Source: JBCAXA01 sp038534295
GTDB taxonomy: Bacteria; Pseudomonadota; Gammaproteobacteria; Steroidobacterales; Woeseiaceae
Direction: 5' to 3'
Length of the DNA stretch: 64,000 nucleotides
Assembly (NCBI GenBank): GCA_038534295.1
Contig: JBCAXA010000001.1
Location: 186,001-250,000, forward strand
In this document: piece after piece, positions 25,338 through 34,282 of the stretch
Position numbering within the stretch: the first letter of the stretch is position 1
How the letters are laid out: the number at the start of each line of letters is the position of its first letter
The notes under the pieces: model-generated
What the model was told of the DNA's origin: nothing
The model's database searches: none
Seen by the model: the letters and a program-made list of their open reading frames with translations, nothing else
Made by a program: the position numbers and the translations under genes

Positions 25338-27164
25338 ATGTATCAACGCACGATCATGCGTCACCGATCACTGCTGGCAATGGCAGCGACGTCGCTGATT
25401 CTTGCTGGATGTATCGACGATGACGACGACGATACCGACCTTGCAGCCGCGCTGGACCCGGGACAACCAGCGCCGGTCAACTCGCCGCCGACAATTTCAG
25501 GGTTTCCACCGCTAGAGATCGTCGCCGGCACACCGTATAGCTTTCGGCCGACGGCCTCGGATCCGGATGGCGACACGCTCTACTTCAGCGTTTCAAACGC
25601 GCCGACCTGGGCCGATTTTGATGTGACGACCGGCGAGCTGTCGGGAACCCCGGGCCCTAACGATGTCGGCACCGTGGCCAACGTGTCGATTTTCGTTTCT
25701 GACGGAACGGCTTCGGCCGGTATTGGCCCATTCCGAATCAACGTTCGTGTTGACCAGGACACCAATCGGGTCCCCGTCATCAGTGGGACCGCGCCGGCCG
25801 GCGTCACGGTGGGATCGACCTACACGTTTCAGCCAACCGCCACGGACGCCGACAATCACCCGCTGTCGTTTAGTATTTCGAATCGGCCACGCTGGGCGCA
25901 GTTCGACTCGAACACAGGGCGCTTGAGTGGTACACCAAGTGCGAACAACGTTGGTACGTACAACGACATTCGCATCTCGGTGAGCGACGGTCTGGCCAAT
26001 GCGTCGTTGGCCCCATTCTCGATTACCGTCGCGGCCGCCCAGAGCGCGAATCGCCCGCCTTCGATCGGTGGCTCTGCGCCGTCGATGGTGACAGTCGGAA
26101 CGGCGTACGTGTTTCGACCGAGCGCCTCGGATCCGGATAACGACACACTGTCGTTTAGCGTTGCCAATCGTCCCAGCTGGCTGCAATTCAATGCGTCGAG
26201 CGGCCAGCTCAGCGGTACGCCATCGGCAAACGACGTCGGCACCTACAACAACATTCGTATTACGGTGTCGGACGGTCAGGCCAACGCTGCAACGGCGGCA
26301 TTCAGTATCACGGTCGTCGACGCGGACCCACCGAACCGGGCACCGGTCATCGGCGGTACACCGGCAACGGCGGCGACTGTCGGCACGCCGTACAGTTTTC
26401 AGCCGAACGCATCCGACGCCGACAACGACACGCTTAGCTTTAGCATCGCAAATCGTCCTAGCTGGCTGCAGTTCAATACGGCAACCGGTCGACTAAGCGG
26501 CACACCCGGTGCAAACAACGTGCGGACATTCAACAACATACGCATCTCGGTAAGTGACGGCAATGAGACCGTGGCACTGCCGGCGTTTAGCATAACCGTA
26601 CGCGAAGCGGACGCGCCCAACGCACCGCCACAGATCTCAGGATCGCCGCCAGCCGAAGCGATGGTCGATCAGCCCTACAGTTTCCAACCCACCGCGAGCG
26701 ACGCCGATGATGACCCATTGACGTTCAGCATTGCCAACCGCCCTGGCTGGCTGCAGTTCGATGCGACGACCGGTGGCCTGTCCGGCACTCCGTCGGCTGG
26801 CGACGTTGGCACCTACGACAACATTGTGATTACGGTCACTGACGGCACGGACAGCGTCGATCTGCCCGCCTTCAGCATCACCGTCGTGCAGTCGGCGACA
26901 GGCTCGATCACGCTGTCGTGGAGTGCGCCGACCGAAAACTCGGACGGCACACCGCTGAACGATCTGGCTGGCTACAAGATTTACTATGGGACCCAATCCG
27001 GCAATTACACCACCACCATTGACGTGAACGATGCTGGCTTGACCGCCTATGTCATCGAGGAACTGGTCGCAGGCACTTACTACATCGTGGCGACATCGGT
27101 GAACAGCGCTGGTGTAGAAAGTCTGTTCTCGGCAGAAGTCACCGAGCAGGTAACGACCAACTAG
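25338..27164 (+). CDS. Surface lipoprotein with five Ig-like (He_PIG) repeats and a C-terminal fibronectin III domain
   Basis: The 608-residue protein has a lipoprotein signal peptide with lipobox LAGC (Cys25) and a run of six Asp right after it. Five repeats of 94-95 residues begin at about 49, 143, 238, 333 and 428. Each has the pattern PYSFQPTASDADNDTLSF, WLQFN, GxLSGTP, VGTYNNI and VSDG, typical of the putative-Ig (He_PIG) and cadherin-like fold. Residues 522-608 form an FN3 domain (ITLSWSAPTENSDGTPL, YKIYYGT). It has no PEP-CTERM tail. Such proteins act as adhesins or matrix proteins. It is the only gene downstream of the c-di-GMP riboswitch and ends 12 bases from a convergent gene, so the transcript is monocistronic. 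GAGGAGAG lies seven bases before ATG. Confidence 0.88.
   Translation: MYQRTIMRHRSLLAMAATSLILAGCIDDDDDDTDLAAALDPGQPAPVNSPPTISGFPPLEIVAGTPYSFRPTASDPDGDTLYFSVSNAPTWADFDVTTGELSGTPGPNDVGTVANVSIFVSDGTASAGIGPFRINVRVDQDTNRVPVISGTAPAGVTVGSTYTFQPTATDADNHPLSFSISNRPRWAQFDSNTGRLSGTPSANNVGTYNDIRISVSDGLANASLAPFSITVAAAQSANRPPSIGGSAPSMVTVGTAYVFRPSASDPDNDTLSFSVANRPSWLQFNASSGQLSGTPSANDVGTYNNIRITVSDGQANAATAAFSITVVDADPPNRAPVIGGTPATAATVGTPYSFQPNASDADNDTLSFSIANRPSWLQFNTATGRLSGTPGANNVRTFNNIRISVSDGNETVALPAFSITVREADAPNAPPQISGSPPAEAMVDQPYSFQPTASDADDDPLTFSIANRPGWLQFDATTGGLSGTPSAGDVGTYDNIVITVTDGTDSVDLPAFSITVVQSATGSITLSWSAPTENSDGTPLNDLAGYKIYYGTQSGNYTTTIDVNDAGLTAYVIEELVAGTYYIVATSVNSAGVESLFSAEVTEQVTTN
25482..26891 (+). repeat. 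Five tandem 285-base repeats coding Ig-like domains
   Basis: In-frame repeat units begin near 25482, 25764, 26049, 26334 and 26619. Units 2-5 are the most alike at protein level (SFSIANRPSWLQFN, LSGTPSANNVGTYNN), while unit 1 has diverged. The regular unit length suggests unequal recombination, so repeat number may vary between strains. Confidence 0.85.
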
Positions 27165-27176
27165 ACGACGCAGGAG

Positions 27177-28286
27177 CTAGTCGGCCGCGTCCATGACGCG
27201 GCCGACCTCTGCTGCCAGTGCGAGACTCGCCGTCAGACCGGGCGATTCGATGCCGAACAAATTGACGAGTCCGTCGACACGATGCACCGACGCGTCTTGG
27301 AGCAGGAAGTCGCCCGGGGTCGCACCTGCGGGGACCAGCTTCGGGCGAATTCCGGCATACAACGGCGCCAGCGTTGCCACATCGAGCGACGGGTAGTAAC
27401 GCCGAATCGGCCCCGCGACCGCGGCGCGCTCGAACGGATCGAGCGAATAGTCGATCGCTTCCACCCAACGCACGTCAGGCCCAAACCGTGCGGCGCCGGT
27501 CAAATCTACCGTGACGTGAATACCTAAACTGTCGTTGTCAGCAATCGGGTAAATGAGCCGCTGGAACGGCACGCAACCGGCAACGCCGTAATATTGCCCT
27601 TTGGCGAAATACGTTCGAGGAATGAGTCCGCGCGGCATAGCGTCGATGTTGGCTGCGATTGCAGACGCCCACAGCCCGCCACAGTTGACCAGCCGCCGGC
27701 ACGATAACGCAAACTCTGCCTTGGAAAACTGCAACCTGAAGCCGCTCGTCACGGTCTCGACCGCGATCAATTCACTCAAGCGGGCGAGCTGACCGCCATG
27801 CGCCTCGACATCAGCAAGCAACTGCAGCATCAGCGCGTGCGAATCCACGATGCCGCTCGACGGCGACAACAGCGCGGCCGTACAAACGAGCGCGGGCTCC
27901 AGCGCACGGACCGACGTCGCATCAAGTAGCTCCAAATCGTCGACGCCGTTGGCAATTGCTCGATCGATATAGGCGCTTAGCAGTATTTCTTCTGCCTGTC
28001 CGTTCGCCACCACCAGCTTCCCGACCCGCCGGTGAGCTATACCTCGCTGCTGGCAGTAGTCGTACAAACGCCGCTTGCCATCGACGCACAAGCGCGCCTT
28101 ATTTGACGCTATCGGGTAAAACAGACCGGCGTGGATCACTTCTGAGTTCCGACTGCTCGTGTGCAATCCGAATTGGGCTTCGCGTTCGACGATAACCACG
28201 TCGCAGCCACGAACCGCAAGCTCGCGGGCAACAGCGAGTCCGACGACGCCGGCGCCAACAACAACGGTATCGACGGCGGCGGACAT
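27177..28286 (-). CDS. FAD-dependent oxidoreductase, L-2-hydroxyglutarate oxidase-like
   Basis: About 369 residues of the DAO family. The FAD fold is VVVGAGVVGLAVARELAVRG, followed by SRNSEVIHAGLFYP, the signature of LhgO/L2HGDH-type enzymes that oxidise L-2-hydroxy acids such as 2-hydroxyglutarate. The C-terminal LFGIESPGLTASLALA closes the FAD site. I use ATG 28286, since the codon before it is TTG. It is the last gene of the XrtA EPS core run, 27 bases after the FemAB gene. In other XrtA loci an amino-acid-type oxidoreductase also sits near this end. A role in EPS substituents is possible, but it may be metabolic. Confidence 0.82.
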   Translation of the reverse strand: MSAAVDTVVVGAGVVGLAVARELAVRGCDVVIVEREAQFGLHTSSRNSEVIHAGLFYPIASNKARLCVDGKRRLYDYCQQRGIAHRRVGKLVVANGQAEEILLSAYIDRAIANGVDDLELLDATSVRALEPALVCTAALLSPSSGIVDSHALMLQLLADVEAHGGQLARLSELIAVETVTSGFRLQFSKAEFALSCRRLVNCGGLWASAIAANIDAMPRGLIPRTYFAKGQYYGVAGCVPFQRLIYPIADNDSLGIHVTVDLTGAARFGPDVRWVEAIDYSLDPFERAAVAGPIRRYYPSLDVATLAPLYAGIRPKLVPAGATPGDFLLQDASVHRVDGLVNLFGIESPGLTASLALAAEVGRVMDAAD

Positions 28287-28313
28287 CAATCCGTCAACGT
28301 CGCGACAATTTAT

Positions 28314-29366
28314 TCAAGGAAGATTGCGTACGATTCTCGGACCCACCAGCGTCGTCACCCAGACCGGCAGCCGGCGCCACGTGTTGATCAGAAGCTCATA
28401 CTTCGGGTTGGACGTGTTCAATACCGGGACGTCGCCGCCATCACGCAGCCAATAGTGCCAGTACAACGGCACGGGCTCAGCACCCCACTGCTTCTTGAAT
28501 TTGTAGGTGCCGCTGTCCACGGTACTGCGACCAAAGTCGAATACCCGATAGTCGTTGTCTTCGGCGTACTTAACCATCGTCCAGTAGAGAAACATATTGA
28601 CACCGAGTCGATCGACTTCACGCAACGACGCCGCATAGGGCACCTCGAGACTGCCCCGATAGCTGACGACCATACTGGCGGCGACGGTTTCGCCCTTCAT
28701 GCGAACGACAAAAATCTTGATGTTATCGGGAAAACGCTCGGCTATGGCGCGAAACCACGCTTTCGGATAAACGGGTGTTCCGAGGTCGCGATATTTGCGA
28801 CTCAATACGCGATAGAAATCATCGACCAACTCGATACCGCCGACATCAGCGTCGACACCTTCGCGAAGCGGACGCTTGATCTGCGAGCGCCGTTTTGCCC
28901 CTAATGCTTTCCAACGCGCCTCGCTATCGCCCAGCAACGGTAACTGCATCGCGACTTTTTCCGTTCGCTTCGGCCAGTCGATCCAATCCTCTAGGTGACG
29001 CAGTTCGCTGTGCTTGACGCCGAGCCTTTGCGCAAGCTCGGCGCAACGCAGCAAAAGCGCATCACGGACACTCGCGTCCTCCGCGACGACACCTCCGTAG
29101 CTGAGATACGGCATGGAAACGAGGAAATCACCGAACAGAAGACTCTTTAGTCGAACGAGTGGTAGCACGCCGACGATATGCTCGGCGCGCTTGGCTACCA
29201 GGTAGTGCGATTTGCGACCGAAGCACTGCGAGATAACATCCCGCCACCCGGCAAGATGATAAAACGTCGCGTTATCGTGAGCGTCTACCCACCGATCCCA
29301 GTCAGCGACGTCCTGCGCCGCGAGTTCCTGCACCGCAATGTCAGTCGGTGCGTCGCTAACACTCAA
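28314..29366 (-). CDS. FemAB family protein of the XrtA/PEP-CTERM system
   Basis: About 350 residues with two GNAT-like halves. Motifs such as YLSYGGVVAE, RRSQIKRPLREG, FGRSTVDSGTYKFKKQWG match the XrtA-associated FemAB family (TIGR03019). FemAB proteins transfer amino acids from aminoacyl-tRNA; here the target could be a polymer or a lipid intermediate. The start is uncertain. The frame is open to 29438, but TTG 29366 has AGGA at good spacing and overlaps the deacetylase stop by 11 bases, whereas the longer form would overlap by 83. Confidence 0.88.
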   Translation of the reverse strand: MSVSDAPTDIAVQELAAQDVADWDRWVDAHDNATFYHLAGWRDVISQCFGRKSHYLVAKRAEHIVGVLPLVRLKSLLFGDFLVSMPYLSYGGVVAEDASVRDALLLRCAELAQRLGVKHSELRHLEDWIDWPKRTEKVAMQLPLLGDSEARWKALGAKRRSQIKRPLREGVDADVGGIELVDDFYRVLSRKYRDLGTPVYPKAWFRAIAERFPDNIKIFVVRMKGETVAASMVVSYRGSLEVPYAASLREVDRLGVNMFLYWTMVKYAEDNDYRVFDFGRSTVDSGTYKFKKQWGAEPVPLYWHYWLRDGGDVPVLNTSNPKYELLINTWRRLPVWVTTLVGPRIVRNLP

Positions 29367-30288
29367 GGTAGATCCTGTCCATACGATCCCAACGGCCGTG
29401 TTGAAGAAGCCGGCGTAAACGGGCTTCAAATCGGCCAAGATTCACGTAGTGGCGAAATCTCGTCTTGAGACTGATGCCGGCCATGCGGGGCTGATCCGGA
29501 TCGATTTCCCACGGGTGAAAGTAGAACACCGCCGGAACGCCGTTCCGTTGGCGAACGTTATCGATCAACCAACGCGATAGCGGCAGCGGAAACAGTCGAA
29601 AATATCCGCCGCCCGCCGACGGTAAGTTGCGGCCAGCCAGTCGGAACGTGCTTGCCGGCACTTCGAGCAAGCCAGAGGTTTTCTCGACAAACGGCTGTAG
29701 CGGTGCGTCGGGCAAGCCATAGTGGTCGTGCGAAATCGGATAGATGCTCGAGCTGTATGTGTAGCCGCACTCAGCCATGACTTGGTGCGCCCAAGGCGTC
29801 CGCTTGTCCAACGACCAACTCGCGGCCCGAAATCCGACCACGGGTTGACCGGATAAGTCCTGCAACAGTTTCCGAGTTCGATCAATGTCGTCGCGAAAAC
29901 TGTCGGCTGTTTGATTCCAGACGCGTTCGTGCTGGTAACCGTGACTCGCAACCTCGTGTCCCTCGGCCGCAATTTTGCGGACGACACCGGGGTAGTGCTC
30001 TGCAATCCATCCGAGCGTAAAAAACGTGCCCTTTGCACCGCGTTCTGCGTAAATCTCGAGGACTTGGTCCATGTTCCGCTCGACGCGACACGACCATTCG
30101 TGCCACGACGACTTGGGAACGAGGTGCTCGAACGCCGAGACTTGGAAATAGTCTTCGACGTCGCAGGTCAGCGCATTCGGCAACTCGACCACAGGCGCCA
30201 TCGTATGCAGGCGCTCAACCTGGGGAAACGGCGCAACGCCTTGCGGCTGTTCAAGCGAGACTGCGCTGCGTGGATTTGCTGCGTCCAT
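29356..30288 (-). CDS. Polysaccharide deacetylase of the XrtA locus (CE4 type)
   Basis: The 310-residue protein has the NodB-homology motifs: TCDVEDYF (the Asp pair) near residues 40-47, SHGYQHERV with the metal-binding His pair near 114-122, and FRAASWSLD. This matches the PEP-CTERM locus deacetylase family (TIGR03006, DUF3473 C-terminus with FYFHPWEIDPDQPR). It removes N-acetyl groups from the polymer or a precursor. No signal peptide is visible, as is common for this family. It lies between the outer-membrane protein and the FemAB gene, the standard order. Confidence 0.92.
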   Translation of the reverse strand: MDAANPRSAVSLEQPQGVAPFPQVERLHTMAPVVELPNALTCDVEDYFQVSAFEHLVPKSSWHEWSCRVERNMDQVLEIYAERGAKGTFFTLGWIAEHYPGVVRKIAAEGHEVASHGYQHERVWNQTADSFRDDIDRTRKLLQDLSGQPVVGFRAASWSLDKRTPWAHQVMAECGYTYSSSIYPISHDHYGLPDAPLQPFVEKTSGLLEVPASTFRLAGRNLPSAGGGYFRLFPLPLSRWLIDNVRQRNGVPAVFYFHPWEIDPDQPRMAGISLKTRFRHYVNLGRFEARLRRLLQHGRWDRMDRIYLEC

Positions 30289-30308
30289 AGCACCAAATTC
30301 CCTGATCT

Positions 30309-31784
30309 TCAGAACGTTCGCGAAATCGTCAAAGTAACGACGTTGGAGACAAAATCAGCGTTATTTGGTGGTCCCATAGCAATTTGATCCGAATCTTGAT
30401 CGTTGTAGGCGTAGCTGAATTCGAGCTGCGTTCGCGCACCGAGGCTGTACGATGCGTTAATTGCGGTTCGAATCAGTTCACGATCGGTACCGTCGCCGAG
30501 ATCAAACACCTGTCGAGCAATATCCAAGCCGACTGACGTCCGGGCGCCGAGTTGGTAAGTCGCGGACAAGCCTTGGCCATCTTGCTCCTGATCCGACAGC
30601 AATTCGCCGGCGGCTGTGGTCCGATCCGTTCGTTCTTCAATAAAGCCTCTCGCTTGGAGATTTAGCCGTCGCAAGGCCAATGTCCAAGTGAGTTCGAATC
30701 GATTTGCCACAAAGCGTTGGGTTTGACCTTGCTGGTCAAGCAGATCAAAAAGCAAGTCGGGCGCGCTCGGGCCGTCAGTACGCACTGGCTGGGCACCGAG
30801 TGTTGCGGGTCGCTGCGTGAAACTGACGTTGAGCGTGCTACTGCGTCCCGTAAGCTGCAAGAGCGCGCGTGCCGACGCGCCGAAGCTCCGCTCACCGCCC
30901 GCCAAGGTCAGCTGCGCCCGATCACCGACCGAGTAGACGATGCCGGCCTCCCACGTCTCGGCTTCAAGCGCCGGGTCGAGTGGCACTTCCCAATCGCTTT
31001 CCAAACCACCCGAGCCAAACACGCGCAGGCTACTGTTGAGCCAAAACCCGAGCTCGAGCAATGCGGTTTGATTCTCAAACGGTTGCGCAATGTCGTATTC
31101 AACGCGCTGCCAGTTATAGCGCACTGCCCAGGTCAGACCTTGGCCGCCAAGATAGTTGTCTAGCGAGAAGTTGGCGAGCGACTGGTCGTTGTTTTGCAGG
31201 CCGCCTCCTTGAATCTCCACTCGGGTTTGGCGGTACGAACCCGCGGCCGTGACGCTCGATCCAATCCTGCGCGTAAAGCTCGGACTGATGAAATATTCGT
31301 CTCGATCGACGCGATTACCGGCAAACGGCAAATTATTGACCGGAATCGGCTGCGTCAAATCACTGATGCTCTGGTCACGCCGCACACCAGCATTTAGAAA
31401 TAGCTCGTCTTTGAGGAGATCGAACGTCACCGTCGCGGTGCCGGTGTGAAAAACCTCGGTCTCACTGCCATCGAGATACTCCAACGCCTGCATACGATAG
31501 TCGACCGCAGACGTAATCCGCTCACTTTGGTAGTCAATTAATAGCGCCGGTTCCAACAGAACAATGGTCTCGTCGTCGCCATTCTCAGCGGCAAGCTGGA
31601 CATTGTCCGTGTGCGCTATACCGAGCCTGATAGTCGGCGTAATTTGCGCATCCGCGGGAACGGCTGCCGCCATCGCCACGCAGATGCCTAGCGCTGCGTT
31701 GAGCGTCGTACTCGGCCACTTACCTCGCAGCCACTTGCCAATCGAGCGCTCCCTAGCTTTCCTCGTTTTCGTTTGTATAGCCAT
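30309..31784 (-). CDS. XrtA system outer-membrane beta-barrel protein, TIGR03016-like
   Basis: The 491-residue protein has a basic N-terminus and a signal peptide ending near ADAQ (residue 47). The mature part is rich in alternating hydrophobic strands and ends in Phe (VTLTISRTF), typical of outer-membrane barrels. The pattern IRLGIAHTDNVQLA followed by long paired strands is that of the PEP-CTERM-associated outer-membrane family. It probably helps the polymer across the outer membrane. It starts inside the last 32 bases of the kinase gene, with GGGG before ATG, so the two are coupled. Confidence 0.88.
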   Translation of the reverse strand: MAIQTKTRKARERSIGKWLRGKWPSTTLNAALGICVAMAAAVPADAQITPTIRLGIAHTDNVQLAAENGDDETIVLLEPALLIDYQSERITSAVDYRMQALEYLDGSETEVFHTGTATVTFDLLKDELFLNAGVRRDQSISDLTQPIPVNNLPFAGNRVDRDEYFISPSFTRRIGSSVTAAGSYRQTRVEIQGGGLQNNDQSLANFSLDNYLGGQGLTWAVRYNWQRVEYDIAQPFENQTALLELGFWLNSSLRVFGSGGLESDWEVPLDPALEAETWEAGIVYSVGDRAQLTLAGGERSFGASARALLQLTGRSSTLNVSFTQRPATLGAQPVRTDGPSAPDLLFDLLDQQGQTQRFVANRFELTWTLALRRLNLQARGFIEERTDRTTAAGELLSDQEQDGQGLSATYQLGARTSVGLDIARQVFDLGDGTDRELIRTAINASYSLGARTQLEFSYAYNDQDSDQIAMGPPNNADFVSNVVTLTISRTF

Positions 31785-32649
31785 AGCTCGCCCCGTAGTA
31801 GTAGTCCGGCGAGGCAGTACGCCGGCTCTTGTTTAGTATGAAGTTTATTGCTTTTTGATGGTCGAGCACTTCGAGAACTTGTTGCACGGTTTGATGCGCT
31901 GTCTTGCCGGCCTCGATTACCAGGACAACCTGCCCGACTTGCGTCGCTAGAGCCTGTGCTTCGCTGGTTACCAACAGCGGTGGCGAATCGACGATGACAA
32001 TGCGATCCGCGTATCGAGTTGAAATCTCGTCGACGACCTCTGACATTCGGTCACTGGCAAGGAGTTCCGTTGCCTGCGCGTGACCACGCCCTGCCGGAAT
32101 AACCTGCACACCGTTTAGGTCCGTTCGAACCAATGTCTCACTGAGATCGATCTGGTCGTCGACCAGCAAATCAATGAGGCCTGGCTTATCTTTTAATCCA
32201 AAGGCGCGACTGATGTGCGGCTTGGCGACGTCTGCATCGATCAGCACGACGTTGAGCTCACGCTCCAGCGAAATACTGAACGCAAGATTGACCGAGCAAA
32301 ATGTCTTGCCAGCATTGGGCATCGCACTGGCCAACATGATGACATTCATGTGCTCTGCGGCATCGCTGAATTCCTGCCGCGCATTCGCCAGCAAGGGTCG
32401 CTTAATCTTACGAAACTCATCGGCAATCGGTACCGCTTGATCGAGCGGTGCTAGCAAACCACCTTTGATCAACGCGTGCTGATCGATGTGAAATTTCTCA
32501 CCCTCGATCTCGACCTTTTTCTTGCGGGCGACCGGAACGGCAGTACGCCCACCCTCGCCGGGGAAACCCTGACGCTTTGGTCGCGCCGGTTGCACCGCGG
32601 CACTCTCGCCGCGCTGAAGCTTCTGCAATGCGTCTTGAATCTTGCTCAC
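31753..32649 (-). CDS. XrtA-associated tyrosine autokinase (BY-kinase)
   Basis: About 298 residues. The BY-kinase core has a Walker A with MPNAGKTF, Walker A-prime VVLIDADVAKP and Walker B IVIVDSPPLL. The C-terminus has the tyrosine cluster DYYYGASYGYTNE that is autophosphorylated. This is the TIGR03018 family, a cytoplasmic kinase separate from its membrane partner. The start is GTG 32649, which overlaps the partner stop as GTGA; the longer open frame upstream reads as noise. Phosphorylation state is expected to control assembly of the chain-length complex. Confidence 0.92.
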   Translation of the reverse strand: MSKIQDALQKLQRGESAAVQPARPKRQGFPGEGGRTAVPVARKKKVEIEGEKFHIDQHALIKGGLLAPLDQAVPIADEFRKIKRPLLANARQEFSDAAEHMNVIMLASAMPNAGKTFCSVNLAFSISLERELNVVLIDADVAKPHISRAFGLKDKPGLIDLLVDDQIDLSETLVRTDLNGVQVIPAGRGHAQATELLASDRMSEVVDEISTRYADRIVIVDSPPLLVTSEAQALATQVGQVVLVIEAGKTAHQTVQQVLEVLDHQKAINFILNKSRRTASPDYYYGASYGYTNENEES

Positions 32650-34223
32650 GTCGACAGCCTGCCTAGAGTTTCTCGGAGAATTGCTGACGCCTTGCCTTCG
32701 ACAGCGATGACGACGACAGTTGCTGCAACGATCGTCGCTGTTCCAGTGACCCAAACGATACTGCGAAACCGATCGCGCCGTGCTTCGGCCGGTGAGCACA
32801 GATAACTTACCGACCCGAGCACCGGAACGCCGCTGAACTTCTGTACCGCACGGCGACCGAAAAACACCGGCGTCAGCAAGTTCAATCCAAACGCGAGCGC
32901 GCCACCGATCCCTAGAGCAACCACAAACGTGCCCATTAGAAATAGAGGCCGATTCGGTCCAACGGGAACGCGCGATGCAAACGGCGGCTCGAGAATTCGA
33001 AAAGTCAAATTATCAGTCACCGGATCGAGCCTTTGTCTTGATCGCAGCGTTTCGCGGCGTCGAAGCAATTCTTGGTAGCGCTCCTGAACAACGGTGTAAT
33101 CCCGATTCAGGCGCTTTAGGCTCGTTTCGACATCGGCAATCTTGTCGACATTGACGCGCAGCTCCGACACAACCGACTGTTGCTGACGCAGCTGTGCTCG
33201 CAAGCTAGCGAGGTCAACTTCGGCGTTGCTCAACAGTAGCTTGAGGTTTTGATAGAGCGGGTTCGGCTCGCTCGATCCATCCGCATTGACGACAACACCA
33301 CTCGTTTCTGCGATCTCCGCCTTGCACAGGGTGTCGAGCTGCGCCACGGTATCGCGCAGCGACAGTATGCGCGGATGCTTGTCTGTGAACTGCAATTGTA
33401 GTGCGGCGAGTTCGGCGCGAAGGCTAATCAATTGATCGGCCTGAGTGCAAGGCAGCACAACGGGTCCGCCGCCGCTTGCGAGGATCGGAGACTCACCAGC
33501 GATCTGCCGTTGCAGCTCGTCACGTTTTTCGGTCAACAGGCGTAGTTCGTTCTCTGTTGTCGAGACGGCCGCAAGACTGCCTTGTAGTCGTGTGTAGTAG
33601 TCACCACGATCGCCCGGCATGTAGCCGAGATTGTCCTTCTTGAACTGCGCGAGGCGATCTTCGGAAACCTGCAGGCGCGTCTCGTGATCGGCGATCTCGG
33701 CATCCAACGCCTGCTCGGTCACTTCCGTATCGTTGCCCTGACCTTGCAGCGAACCTTCGACAAACGTATTGACGATCGATGCGACGACATCTCGGGCCTT
33801 GTCGCGATCCGTGTCGGTGTAGCTGACGTCGAATACGTTGCGATCGCGGTTGCCTTTGACTTTGATCGCTGCCTGCAGTCGCGTGATGAGACCCTCGAAT
33901 TGCTTCGGCGTCTGAGCTCGCAGCGCAAGATCGGTCTCCCTTGCGACGGTTTCCAGATGCGGCCTCGTTAGGAGCGCGCGGCTGGCAGCTTCGACCTCGG
34001 CCTGTAGGTTGTCCTGAATTGTGAGTCCCTTGAAAATAGGGTCGAGCAGGCTGTCAGTTTCTAAATAGACTTTGGACGATGCCGCGTACTCGTTTGGCAT
34101 CGTGTAGACCGCGTACCAGCCGGCGATCGACACTACCCAGGCGGCAGCCAAAGCGGCCCAACGGTACCGCCACATACCGTGAAGGTACTCTAGTGCTTCA
34201 GCGATCAGCTCTTGGATGTTCAC
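32646..34223 (-). CDS. XrtA system polysaccharide chain-length determinant (Wzz/PCP family)
   Basis: About 525 residues. It has membrane segments near 19-40 (ALAAAWVVSIAGWYAVY) and close to the C-terminus (two segments, about 415-440 and 487-510), with a long coiled-coil periplasmic part between. The N-terminal LHGMWRYRWAALAAAW matches TIGR03007 proteins. It polymerises as a ring that sets chain length and contacts the kinase and the export protein. I chose GTG 34223 because family members begin near this NIQELIAEALEYL stretch; a TTG 39 bases upstream is open. Confidence 0.9.
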   Translation of the reverse strand: MNIQELIAEALEYLHGMWRYRWAALAAAWVVSIAGWYAVYTMPNEYAASSKVYLETDSLLDPIFKGLTIQDNLQAEVEAASRALLTRPHLETVARETDLALRAQTPKQFEGLITRLQAAIKVKGNRDRNVFDVSYTDTDRDKARDVVASIVNTFVEGSLQGQGNDTEVTEQALDAEIADHETRLQVSEDRLAQFKKDNLGYMPGDRGDYYTRLQGSLAAVSTTENELRLLTEKRDELQRQIAGESPILASGGGPVVLPCTQADQLISLRAELAALQLQFTDKHPRILSLRDTVAQLDTLCKAEIAETSGVVVNADGSSEPNPLYQNLKLLLSNAEVDLASLRAQLRQQQSVVSELRVNVDKIADVETSLKRLNRDYTVVQERYQELLRRRETLRSRQRLDPVTDNLTFRILEPPFASRVPVGPNRPLFLMGTFVVALGIGGALAFGLNLLTPVFFGRRAVQKFSGVPVLGSVSYLCSPAEARRDRFRSIVWVTGTATIVAATVVVIAVEGKASAILRETLGRLST

Positions 34224-34282
34224 GATTTTTCGTCCATCAAGAATAGTTTTCGTCGGCGGCAATCAAGGCACGTGCCGGCGCG

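Noticed and set aside
27130..27164. PEP-CTERM tail on the Ig-repeat lipoprotein
   Set aside because: The C-terminus ends in the FN3 domain; there is no Val-Pro-Glu-Pro motif, membrane helix or basic tail.
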